DNA from: Streptomyces sp. CC0208
GTDB taxonomy: Bacteria > Actinomycetota > Actinomycetes > Streptomycetales > Streptomycetaceae
Reading direction: 5' to 3'
Assembly: GCF_003443735.1 (NCBI RefSeq)
Contig: NZ_CP031969.1
Span: 7,006,001 to 7,070,000 of the forward strand
Length of the DNA: 64,000 nt
The position numbers and the translations under genes are program-made. The notes under the pieces are model-generated. The model was not told the DNA's origin and made no database searches. It worked only from the letters and a program-made list of their open reading frames with translations. How positions within the stretch are numbered: the first letter of the stretch is position 1; every line of letters begins with the position of its first letter. Below are positions 34,401 through 40,609 of the stretch, one piece after another.

Positions 34401-34915
34401 GCGTGGTCAGCGCGCGACGGCTGCGCGAGGCACGGCACGGCGAGACCGTGCTGGTCGCGGGGGCCAAGGCGGCCACCCAGACACCGCCGATCCGGTCCGG
34501 CAAGCGGGTCATCTTCAGCACCCTGGACGACGGCACAGGCCTGGTCGACCTCGCCTTCTTCGACGACTCCCACGACGCCTGCGCGCACACCGTCTTCCAC
34601 TCCTGGCTGCTGCTGGTGCGCGGGGTGGTGCAGCGACGCGGCCCGCGCAGCCTCAGCGTGGTGGGCGCGGCCGCCTGGAACCTCGCCGAACTGGTGGAAC
34701 TGCGGGACGGGGAAGGCCTCGACGCGGTGGCGGCACGCCTGGCCGAGCCGGTGCCGGCAAGACCCGGCGACGAGACCGGCGATCCGACCGGCGGCAGGCG
34801 AATCCACATGCCGACGGGATACGAACTACATCCGTGGGCCGATCTGCGACCGGCGGGTCAAGAGGCATCACAGGTACGGAAGTTGTGGCACCAGAGTCCG
34901 GGGAGTGCGGGATGA
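31481..34915 (+). CDS. dnaE2: Error-prone DNA polymerase III alpha subunit DnaE2 (ImuC)
   Basis: A 1144-residue C-family polymerase used for translesion synthesis and damage-induced mutagenesis. It opens with a PHP domain whose first His motif is HLHTVSGFSLRYG, the palm catalytic acids are in ALPDIDIDVES (near residue 422), the fingers have GCFQIESPGQRD and HEQIIDIVDIMTG, and an OB-fold with SGKRVIFSTLDDGTGLVDLA is at the C-terminus. ATG at 31481 follows GGGAGG. Its last codons overlap the start of the Y-family gene (ATGA at 34912), a coupled mutasome. The typical third partner, imuA', is absent from this window. A LexA-box-like site lies upstream. Confidence 0.93.
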   Translation: MPGFTHLHTVSGFSLRYGASHPERLAERASERGMDALALTDRDTLAGTVRFAKACAKAGVRPLFGAGLAVAEAEPVRQERRRAPVRGGAFVDESAPRVTFLARDGARGWADLCRLVTVAHADKGERGTPLVPRTENRGDGLTVLLGPASEVGRALAAGRPDRAARLLVPWRETYGDALRLEAVWHGREGTGPGSLRLAARTVGFAAEQRIRPVLSNAVRYADPGLGPVADVLDSARRLVPVGAVKELDSGEAWLKDEGAMLAAAERIVEAAGFRREAAYRLLEQTQATAAECLVDPEDDLGIGTVHFPEAHLVGAGRRTAQRALASRAAAGMVLKGYAGRRTYWERMHEELDIIAHHGFASYFLTVAQVVDDVRDMGIRVAARGSGAGSLVNHLLGIAHADPVEHGLLMERFLSKRRLALPDIDIDVESARRLEVYRAIIGRFGTERVATVSMPETYRVRHAIRDVGAALSMDPADIDRIAKSFPHIRARDARAALEELPELKALSGEKQRHGRMWELVEALDALPRGVAMHPCGVLLSDASLLRRTPVVPTSGEGLPMSQFDKEDVEDLGLLKLDVLGVRMQSAMAHAVAEVERATGERVDLDAVPPGDPATYQLIRSTETLGCFQIESPGQRDLVGRLQPATFHDLVVDISLFRPGPVAADMVRPFIEARHGRAPVRYPHPDLERPLEGTYGVVVFHEQIIDIVDIMTGCGRGEADQVRRGLSDPESQGRIRFWFAQRAAANGYDAETIQRTWEIVEAFGSYGFCKAHAVAFAVPTYQSAWLKAHHPAAFYAGLLTHDPGMYPKRLLLADARRRGVPILPLDVNESGVAHRIELVSEYPSVWGLRLALSDVHGISEAEAVRIAEGQPYASLLDFWERGRPSRPVAQRLAQVGALDAFGANRRDLQLHLTELHRGARAGRGGQLPLSGGRKTAPAGLPDLSSVEKLSAELGVLSMDVSRNLMDDHQEFLQELGVVSARRLREARHGETVLVAGAKAATQTPPIRSGKRVIFSTLDDGTGLVDLAFFDDSHDACAHTVFHSWLLLVRGVVQRRGPRSLSVVGAAAWNLAELVELRDGEGLDAVAARLAEPVPARPGDETGDPTGGRRIHMPTGYELHPWADLRPAGQEASQVRKLWHQSPGSAG

Positions 34916-35880
34916 CCATCCTCTGCGTACGTTTCCAGCTGCCGCCGACGCGGGAGGCGGCCCTGCCCGAACTGCTCGGCCTCCTGGAGGAGTTCACGCC
35001 GGTCGTCGAAGCGCTGCCGCCGGACCGGGCACTGGCCGATCTGCGGGGCGCCGAACGCTACTTCAAGCGGGACGCCGTCGAACTGGCCTCGGTGATCCGG
35101 GTCCGCGCCCTCGCCCTGCACGGCGTCGACTGCGCGATCGGCGCCGGACCCGGGCCGATGCTGGCCCGCATGGCGCTGAAGGACGCCCGGCCCGGGGTGA
35201 CCCGCTCGGTCCCCGGGGACGCGGCGGCGGACTTCCTCGCCGGCCGGCCCGTCGCCGCGCTCCCCGGCGTCGGCGCCGCGACCGCCCGCACCCTGTGCGA
35301 GTACGGCCTCGACACCCTGGGCCGGGTCGCCGCCGCACCCCTGTCCACACTCCAGCGCCTGGTCGGCGCGAAAGCGGGCCGCGAACTGCACGAGAAGGCG
35401 AACGGCGTGGACCGCGGCCGGGTGGTCCCGAACGGCGTCTCCCGGTCCCTGGCCGCCGAACGCCCCTTCACCCGCGATGAGTTGGACCCCGACCGGCACC
35501 GCCGCGCCCTGCTCTCCGCCGCCGAGGAACTGGGCTCCCGGCTGCGCGCCCTCGACAAGGTCTGCCGCACCCTGACCCTCACCGTCCGCTACGCCGACCG
35601 CACCGCGACCACCCGCAGCCGCACCCTCGGCGAACCCACCGCCCACTCGGCGGCCCTCACCAGGGCGGCCTACGGCATGTACGAGGCGCTGGGTCTCCAG
35701 CGCGCCCGGGTCCGCTCCATCGCTCTGCGCGCCGAGGGCCTCGACCCCGCCGAACACGCTTCCCACCAGCTCACCTTCGACCCCACCGACGACAAGCTCC
35801 GCCGTATCGAGGAGGCCGCGGACCGCGCCCGGGCGAGGTTCGGACCGCTGGCGGTGCTGCCGGGGGCGCTGGCGGCCTAG
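34912..35880 (+). CDS. Y-family polymerase-like protein without catalytic acids (ImuB-like)
   Basis: A 322-residue relative of Y-family polymerases with a little-finger region at the end (LRALDKVCRTLTLTVRYADR, HQLTFDPTDDKLRRIEEAAD) and a helix-hairpin-helix thumb (ALPGVGAATARTLCEYGLDT). The N-terminus reads ILCVRFQLP where active DinB enzymes have ILHVDMDAFF, and the later SVDEA-type site is ADLRGAERYF, so the metal-binding acids are missing. This is the character of ImuB, the non-catalytic partner that links DnaE2 to the sliding clamp; a clear clamp motif was not identified. The stop codon TAG is part of the flanking CTAG of a MITE-like insertion. Confidence 0.82.
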   Translation: MTILCVRFQLPPTREAALPELLGLLEEFTPVVEALPPDRALADLRGAERYFKRDAVELASVIRVRALALHGVDCAIGAGPGPMLARMALKDARPGVTRSVPGDAAADFLAGRPVAALPGVGAATARTLCEYGLDTLGRVAAAPLSTLQRLVGAKAGRELHEKANGVDRGRVVPNGVSRSLAAERPFTRDELDPDRHRRALLSAAEELGSRLRALDKVCRTLTLTVRYADRTATTRSRTLGEPTAHSAALTRAAYGMYEALGLQRARVRSIALRAEGLDPAEHASHQLTFDPTDDKLRRIEEAADRARARFGPLAVLPGALAA

Positions 35881-35988
35881 GCCCTGTCGTCAAATTCCCG
35901 CCTGCCCCGCGACGCCATGCACGCACTCTCCTGACGCCGCGGGGCCCGCCCTTCGGGCGGACGACGGGAATTTGACGACAGGGCCTAG
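35877..35988. mobile_element. MITE-like element with perfect terminal inverted repeats
   Basis: A 112-bp stretch bounded by CTAG on both sides and by a 20-bp perfect terminal inverted repeat: GCCCTGTCGTCAAATTCCCG at 35881-35900 and its exact complement ending at 35984. The interior is short and GC-rich with internal dyads (GCCCGCCCTTCGGGC). It has no ORF, so it needs a transposase in trans, probably of IS5-type given the CTAG duplication. The left CTAG contains the ImuB-like TAG stop. The hairpin can also terminate transcription. Confidence 0.8.
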
Positions 35989-35991
35989 AGG

Positions 35992-36366
35992 TCAGTTGGC
36001 CCACGGGGGAGTGATGCGGGTGCCGTCGGCCAGTTCCGCCTCCAGGCCGATGGAGGTGGTGACCCAGGTGAGGGCGGTGTGATCGGTGGGGTTCTCGACG
36101 GCGAAGGTCACCCCGGGGTTGACGATCACCGTGTCGCCGGCCGTGATCCGATGGGTGGCGTCGTCGAGGGTGACCAGGAGTTCACCGATGAGCAGATGGA
36201 AGATCTCCTCGCGGTTGACGGTGTGAGCAGGTGCCTTCGTCCCCCCGGGAATCTCGCCGCGCCAGGCGCAGAGCTCCTTGGCGCCGCTGAGCGGGGTGGC
36301 GTACGAGACGAAACGGGCGCCGTGGATCTCGTGGGTGACGGCGTCGGACGAGCGGACTACGGGCAT
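35992..36366 (-). CDS. Cupin-domain protein
   Basis: A 124-residue single-domain cupin. The two conserved cupin motifs are visible in GTKAPAHTVNREEIFHLLIG (metal-binding His/Glu) and DTVIVNPGVTFAVENPTDH, with the second motif lacking the usual terminal His group. ATG at 36366 follows CGGAGG. The gene is divergent from a MarR regulator, and the 36388-36435 operator lies exactly between, so it is presumably the regulator's target. It might bind a small ligand or act as an isomerase/dioxygenase; substrate unknown. Confidence 0.85.
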   Translation of the reverse strand: MPVVRSSDAVTHEIHGARFVSYATPLSGAKELCAWRGEIPGGTKAPAHTVNREEIFHLLIGELLVTLDDATHRITAGDTVIVNPGVTFAVENPTDHTALTWVTTSIGLEAELADGTRITPPWAN

Positions 36367-36387
36367 GCGGGACCTCCGAGTCATAAA

Positions 36388-36435
36388 TGGTCAAGCAGCT
36401 TGACTATATGGCTCCATAGTCAAGCTGCTTGACCA
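36388..36435. promoter_or_regulatory. Double palindromic MarR operator
   Basis: TGGTCAAGCAGCTTGACTAT and, 8 bases on, its exact inverse form a 20-bp perfect inverted repeat. Each arm is itself a near-palindrome, TCAAG-CAG-CTTGA and TCAAG-CTG-CTTGA, the typical size of a MarR dimer site. Two dimers could bind side by side and cover both divergent promoters. Confidence 0.85.
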
Positions 36436-36462
36436 GTTCGTCAAGGGTGTTTCAATGCCTGG

Positions 36463-36906
36463 GTGCAGAACTCCGAAGCCCTCGCCCTCGCCGCCGCCCT
36501 GCTCGCCGCCGCCGGTGATCTGACCCAGCGCATCAACGACGGGGTCGTCGCCCGGGGGTTCGAGGCGCGGCCCGCCTGGGGTTTCGCGTTCACACGGCTC
36601 GCGCCGGACGGGGCCACGGTCACTGAGCTCGCCGGTCATCTCGGGGTGACCAAGCAGGCCGCGAGCCAGCTGGTCGACGAGATCGTGCGCAAGGGATACG
36701 CCGAGCGGCGGCCGCATCCCGCGGACGCGCGGGCCCGGCTCGTCGTGCTGACCGAGCGGGGGTGGGCCTGTACCCGTGCGGCGGAGGAGGCCGCCGCGGA
36801 GGCCGTGCGGGCGTGGACCGATGTACTCGGTGAGGGTGAAGTGCACGCGTTGCGCGAGCGATTGGGGCGTATCGCTCCCTATGGTCCCATCAGGCCCGCC
36901 TGGTGA
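36463..36906 (+). CDS. MarR-family transcriptional regulator
   Basis: A 147-residue winged-helix regulator. The DNA-binding part is clear in TVTELAGHLGVTKQAASQLV and the wing in ERRPHPADARARLVVLTERG, flanked by dimerisation helices. The GTG at 36463 (MQNSEALALAAALL) is used; no upstream ATG is in frame. It is divergent from the cupin gene across a double palindrome, so autoregulation with repression of the cupin is likely. The inducing ligand is unknown. Confidence 0.88.
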   Translation: MQNSEALALAAALLAAAGDLTQRINDGVVARGFEARPAWGFAFTRLAPDGATVTELAGHLGVTKQAASQLVDEIVRKGYAERRPHPADARARLVVLTERGWACTRAAEEAAAEAVRAWTDVLGEGEVHALRERLGRIAPYGPIRPAW

Positions 36907-37077
36907 CGGTTCATCAGCAGGCGCAGGCGAAATGGTTAGCACTGGAAGTTTTTACTGACGCGTAACTTCACAAGTGCACTACTCGTCCGTAACTTTCGAA
37001 TTGAACAGCATCCTCGTGATCCGGGTCACAGGGCGAACAGCCATCGCAACTCCCTTGAGCCGCAAGGAGATCACCCG

Positions 37078-37941
37078 ATGCTGCCCTGGAAACGACTGCT
37101 CAGACCCCTCGCCGCCCTGCTGCTGACCGCCACGGTCGCCGTCGTCCCCGCCGCCACCGCCGCCCAGGCGGCCAACGCCCCGACCAGGGGCTGGAACGAC
37201 TACTCCTGCAAGCCCTCCGCCGCCCACCCCCGCCCCGTCGTCCTCGTCCACGGCACCTTCGCGAACTCCGTCGACAACTGGCTGGCCCTCGCCCCGTATC
37301 TGGAGAGCCGCGACTACTGCGTCTTCTCCTTCGACTACGGCGAGCTCTCCGGCGTGCCCCTCTTTCACGGCCTCGGCCCCATCGACAAGTCGGCGGAGCA
37401 GTTGAAGACCTTCGTCGACAAGGTGCTCACCGCCACCGGCGCCGCCGAGACCGATCTCGTCGGTCACTCGCAGGGCGGCCTGATGCCCCGCTACTACCTC
37501 AGGTTCCTGGGCGGAGCCGCCAAGGTGAACGCCCTCGTCGGCATCGCTCCCGACAACCACGGCACCACCCTGTCCGGCCTCACCAACCTGCTGCCGTACT
37601 TCCCGGGTGTCGGGGACTTCCTCACCACCAACACCCCCGCCCTTGCTGACCAGGTCGTCGGCTCCGCCTTCCTCACCAAGCTCAACGAAGGCGGTGACAC
37701 CGTCCCCGGCGTCAAGTACACGGTCCTCGCCACCAAGTACGACGAGGTCGTCACGCCGTACCGGAGTCAGTTCCTCAGCGGGTCCGGCGTCCACAACGTC
37801 CTGCTCCAGGACCTGTGTCCGCTCGACCTCTCCGAGCACGTGGCCATCGGGCTGTTCGACCGGATCGCCTTCCACGAGGTGGCCAACGCCCTCGACCCGG
37901 CCCACGCCACCGCCACCACCTGCGCGTCGGCGCTGAGCTGA
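37078..37941 (+). CDS. Secreted triacylglycerol lipase (alpha/beta hydrolase)
   Basis: A 287-residue secreted lipase. The signal peptide (LLRPLAALLLTATVAVVPAA) ends at ATAAQA near residue 32. The mature enzyme shows the oxyanion HGTFANSVDNW, the nucleophile elbow GHSQGGLMPRY (Ser near residue 133), an Asp in KYDEVVTPY and the final His in SEHVAIGLFD. Cysteines at the two ends suit a disulfide. The start follows CAAGGAGATC. A hairpin terminator lies after the stop. Streptomyces class I.7-like or lipase class 2 enzymes share this layout. Confidence 0.88.
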   Translation: MLPWKRLLRPLAALLLTATVAVVPAATAAQAANAPTRGWNDYSCKPSAAHPRPVVLVHGTFANSVDNWLALAPYLESRDYCVFSFDYGELSGVPLFHGLGPIDKSAEQLKTFVDKVLTATGAAETDLVGHSQGGLMPRYYLRFLGGAAKVNALVGIAPDNHGTTLSGLTNLLPYFPGVGDFLTTNTPALADQVVGSAFLTKLNEGGDTVPGVKYTVLATKYDEVVTPYRSQFLSGSGVHNVLLQDLCPLDLSEHVAIGLFDRIAFHEVANALDPAHATATTCASALS

Positions 37942-37947
37942 GCGCCG

Positions 37948-37986
37948 CCGGGGCCTGTCCGGCCTGAGCCGCCGGTCAGGCCCCGG
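37948..37986. terminator. Hairpin terminator between lipase and LPMO
   Basis: CCGGGGCCTG pairs with CAGGCCCCGG (10 bp) around a 19-base loop that can itself form a CCGG/CCGG stem. It lies between convergent genes. Confidence 0.8.
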
Positions 37987-37997
37987 AGTTCCCTCGG

Positions 37998-38981
37998 TCA
38001 ACGGCCTTGTTGCCCGCCGTCGTTCACCGCGCGCCGGCGCACCGAGCCGAACAGGACCGCCGCGCCGACCGCGAGCGTGGCGGCGCCGCCCATCGCGAGA
38101 TACGCCGTGCCGCTGTCGCCGCCCGTCTCGGCGAGCCTCGGCGAAGTCCTCGCCGCCCGCACGTCAGGGGCCGGAAGGGTCTGCGTCCCGGCGGCCACCG
38201 GCTCCGCCGACGTGCCGGCGTCGTCGTCGCCGTGCCCGTGGTGCTCGACCGTCGACTTGTCGGTGCCGTCCTCGATCTGCTCCTCGGAGGGTGCGGAGGC
38301 GCTCGGAGCCGGTGTCGAAGCGCCCGCCGTGCCACCGAACGTCACGTCCGAGCAGGAGTAGAACGCCTCCGGGCTGTCCGAGCGCTGCCAGACGGCGTAC
38401 AGGAGCTGCCTGCCCGAGCGCTCGGGAAGCGTGCCCGAGAACGTGTAGAAGCCGCCCGGGGCGACCGGGTCGGTGGCCGTCGCGACCGGGTGGGACAGAT
38501 CCAGGTCGTCCCAGGCCAGAGGCTGCGCGGGGTCGTAGCCCTCCTTGGTCAGGTACACCTTGAAGGTGCCCTTGTGCGGGGCGGTCACCCGGTACTTGAA
38601 GGTGTACGACCCGCTGCTCACGCTCGTCGCCGGCCAGTCGGCGCGGGCCAGGTCGAGCCCCTTGAACTCGTCGTTGTTCGCGCTGCACAGCCTGCCGTCC
38701 GGGATCAGCGTCTGGTGCCGGCCGTTCGCGTCGCCGATGCGGATGCCGTTCCAGTCGTAGAGCGCCTGGGTGCCTCCCCCAGAGGGGGTACCCCCAGCCG
38801 CGACCGCCGCCCTGCACGCGCCCGACTTCGGACTCTCGGGACCCTCCGCGTAGCACTGCGAGACCCGGCTGACCGGGTCGCCCATCGAACCGTGCGCGGA
38901 CGCGGGCGCGGCGGCCAACGCGGTCAGGGCGAACGGGGCCAGACCGGCGGCGACGGCTGCGACCTTGCGGCGTGCGGGCAT
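37998..38981 (-). CDS. AA10 lytic polysaccharide monooxygenase, LAETG-anchored
   Basis: A 327-residue secreted copper enzyme that oxidatively cuts chitin or cellulose. The signal peptide ends ASA and the mature chain begins HGSMGDPVSRVSQCYAEG, the N-terminal His of the copper brace; the second His is in YRVTAPHKGTFKVYL. The catalytic domain ends near residue 230 (AFYSCSDVTFGG) and is followed by a Pro/Ser linker, a His-rich stretch and a sortase-E-type sorting signal LAETG with a membrane helix and an RRRA tail. The GTPSGGG loop near residue 65 is encoded by a palindromic insertion. ATG at 38981 follows GAGGAGAT. Confidence 0.9.
   Translation of the reverse strand: MPARRKVAAVAAGLAPFALTALAAAPASAHGSMGDPVSRVSQCYAEGPESPKSGACRAAVAAGGTPSGGGTQALYDWNGIRIGDANGRHQTLIPDGRLCSANNDEFKGLDLARADWPATSVSSGSYTFKYRVTAPHKGTFKVYLTKEGYDPAQPLAWDDLDLSHPVATATDPVAPGGFYTFSGTLPERSGRQLLYAVWQRSDSPEAFYSCSDVTFGGTAGASTPAPSASAPSEEQIEDGTDKSTVEHHGHGDDDAGTSAEPVAAGTQTLPAPDVRAARTSPRLAETGGDSGTAYLAMGGAATLAVGAAVLFGSVRRRAVNDGGQQGR
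38771..38797. repeat. Small palindromic interspersed element inside the LPMO gene
   Basis: TGCCTCCCCCAGAGGGGG, then TACCCCCAG: a C-run/G-run hairpin with the same core as the element at 3194-3233. It adds a Gly/Thr/Pro/Ser loop to the LPMO without breaking the frame. Confidence 0.6.
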
Positions 38982-39231
38982 GCGGGATCTCCTCGGAACC
39001 GGTACTGATGGGTGCCGGATCAAAGAAACCCTGAAATCCCCGGCCTGTGACGGCCGGTGGCGATCTTTATGGCCCTCTTAAGGGAGTGCTGAGACGGAGA
39101 TCAGGTAGGTGGCGTGAGCACTGCATCGAGCGCGTGCGCTGGGACTGCCGAGGTCAGGCTGTGTGGACGGGCCGTATGACCGCGTCCACTACCGCAAGCG
39201 ACTGGTCTGACACGGAGCATGCCTGCCGCCG

Positions 39232-39366
39232 TCAGCCGTCCGGCCACCAGGTCCGCGCGATGTCCTTGCGGACCTCGGGTCGTCCCGCGGGGCGTTCATC
39301 GGCCTCCTCGGGGAGTCGCCGGGCGTCCGTCCTCTTCAGGGGCTTCTGCACGGTGGTGCGGCGCAT
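39232..39366 (-). CDS. 44-residue conserved-looking small protein
   Basis: Read from ATG 39366: MRRTTVQKPLKRTDARRLPE, then EADERPAGRPEVRKDIARTW and WPDG. A strong AAGGAGG lies 6 bases before the ATG, and codon third positions are G/C as in real genes. The basic N-terminus and the WWPDG end give it a distinctive shape. No signal peptide or membrane segment is seen. It is divergent from the methyltransferase, sharing the gap that holds the tandem TGTCAGTG repeats. I do not know a function; a role in the same stress response is a guess from context. Confidence 0.7.
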   Translation of the reverse strand: MRRTTVQKPLKRTDARRLPEEADERPAGRPEVRKDIARTWWPDG

Positions 39367-39449
39367 GGCTGCCTCCTTCAGTGCCTACCGTGTTCCGCGT
39401 TCTCACGGAGGTAGACGCTTTGGGGGAGAGTTCCTCATCGGTCGCCGGT

Positions 39450-39499
39450 CTGTCAGTGGCGGTTGTCACGATTCGACTGTCAGTGGCGGGTGTCACTCT
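39450..39499 (+). promoter_or_regulatory. Tandem PafBC/RecA-independent damage-promoter-like repeats
   Basis: CTGTCAGTGGCGGTTGTCAC (39450-39469) and CTGTCAGTGGCGGGTGTCAC (39477-39496) repeat with a 27-base period. Each has TGTCAGTG, 8 bases, then CACGAT or CACTCT, close to the mycobacterial PafBC motif TGTCRGTG-N8-TANNNT. From the second copy transcription would start at about 39506, next to the ATG at 39507, so the methyltransferase message would be leaderless. The gene lacks a ribosome binding site, which agrees. Confidence 0.6.
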
Positions 39500-39506
39500 T
39501 GGGCGC

Positions 39507-40115
39507 ATGACGAAGAACAGTGACGGTGGGGGCGTGGGCGGCGTGGACTGGGACGCCGAGGCGGAGTCCTTCGACGAGGAGCCGGACCACGGGTTGCGGG
39601 ACCCCGAGGTGCGCGGGGCCTGGGCCGAGCGGCTGCGGGGGTGGCTTCCGGAGAGACCGTCCGACGTCCTCGACCTCGGGTGCGGCACCGGGAGCCTGTC
39701 ACTCCTCGCGGCCGAACAGGGGCACCGGGTGACCGGGGTGGATCGCTCCCCGGCCATGGTGGACCTGGCCCGCGCGAAGCTCGCCGGGCGTGACGCGGTG
39801 TTCCTCGTCGGTGACGCCGCGCATCCTCCGGTGGGGGAGCAGCGGTTCGATGTGATCCTTTGCCGACATGTGCTGTGGGCCTTGCCGGATCCTGGGCGGG
39901 TGCTGCGGCAGTGGTGGGGTCTGCTGCGGCCCGGCGGGCGGCTGGTGCTGGTGGAGGGGGTGTGGGGGGCCTTCGGGATAGCCGCGGAGACGGTGGCGGG
40001 GCTCGCGGAGCCGCTCGGGGGGCGGGTGCTCGTGGAGCGGCTCTCGGAGGAATCCGTGTTGTGGGGGAAGGACGTGGATGACGAGCGGTACGCGGTGGTG
40101 GTGCGGGGCGACTAG
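39507..40115 (+). CDS. SAM-dependent methyltransferase (UbiE-like fold)
   Basis: A 202-residue class I methyltransferase. The SAM-binding motif I is VLDLGCGTGSLSLLAAEQGH, motif II is GVDRSPAMVDLARAKL, and a later strand has FDVILCRHVLWALPDPGRVL, followed by LLRPGGRLVLVEG. The ATG at 39507 gives MTKNSDGGG and lies without a visible ribosome binding site; the tandem damage-promoter-like repeats are immediately upstream. The stop overlaps the DUF402 gene end by 4 bases, tail-to-tail. The substrate is unknown. Confidence 0.87.
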   Translation: MTKNSDGGGVGGVDWDAEAESFDEEPDHGLRDPEVRGAWAERLRGWLPERPSDVLDLGCGTGSLSLLAAEQGHRVTGVDRSPAMVDLARAKLAGRDAVFLVGDAAHPPVGEQRFDVILCRHVLWALPDPGRVLRQWWGLLRPGGRLVLVEGVWGAFGIAAETVAGLAEPLGGRVLVERLSEESVLWGKDVDDERYAVVVRGD

Positions 40116-40609
40116 GAACTCGGGGGCCACTGCTGTGTGTGGGCCAGCGTGTCCAGCTCGTCCAGAGCCGTTGTCGCCGCTGACGCGGCCGCGGGGTCCC
40201 GCTCCCTCAGACCGCTCTCCTCGAACTCGTCCTCGTCCAGACGCAGCACCTCCGTGCCGTCCGCCGAGACCCACAGATCCAGGTCCAGGTCCTCGACGAC
40301 CAACTCGGCGCCGTCCAGTGTCGCCGGGCGGGTGATGTCGCAGTACCAGCCCTTCAGGGTGCCGTCCGAGGAGCGGACCTCCTTGACGGCGTACCAGCGG
40401 TCCCGCCAGTAGTGCTCGGTGAAGACGTCGCCCGGCTCGAAGCGGACGAAGCCGAAGTCGCGGACGCCCTCCCCTGCCCAGGGAGCGCGGACCGTGACGC
40501 GGTTGCCGTCGTCGGTGAGGAGCCCGGCCTCGTAACGGATCTTGGTGCGGCCTGCCTTGAGCAGGACGACGTCCACCCGCCGCAGGGGCTCAGGTGAGTT
40601 CGCGGACAT
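40112..40609 (-). CDS. DUF402-domain protein (FomD-like phosphohydrolase fold)
   Basis: A 165-residue protein of the DUF402 family, which includes FomD and nucleoside di/triphosphate phosphatases with a barrel-like metal site. The family core is clear: YEAGLLTDDGNRVTVRAPW, EHYWRDRWYAVKEVRSSDGT, LKGWYCDITRPATL and ELVVEDLDLDLWVSADG, ending LRLDEDEFEESGL. It overlaps the upstream GNAT gene by 20 bases, so the pair is co-transcribed. Activity on small phosphate esters is inferred from the family. Confidence 0.85.
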   Translation of the reverse strand: MSANSPEPLRRVDVVLLKAGRTKIRYEAGLLTDDGNRVTVRAPWAGEGVRDFGFVRFEPGDVFTEHYWRDRWYAVKEVRSSDGTLKGWYCDITRPATLDGAELVVEDLDLDLWVSADGTEVLRLDEDEFEESGLRERDPAAASAATTALDELDTLAHTQQWPPSS

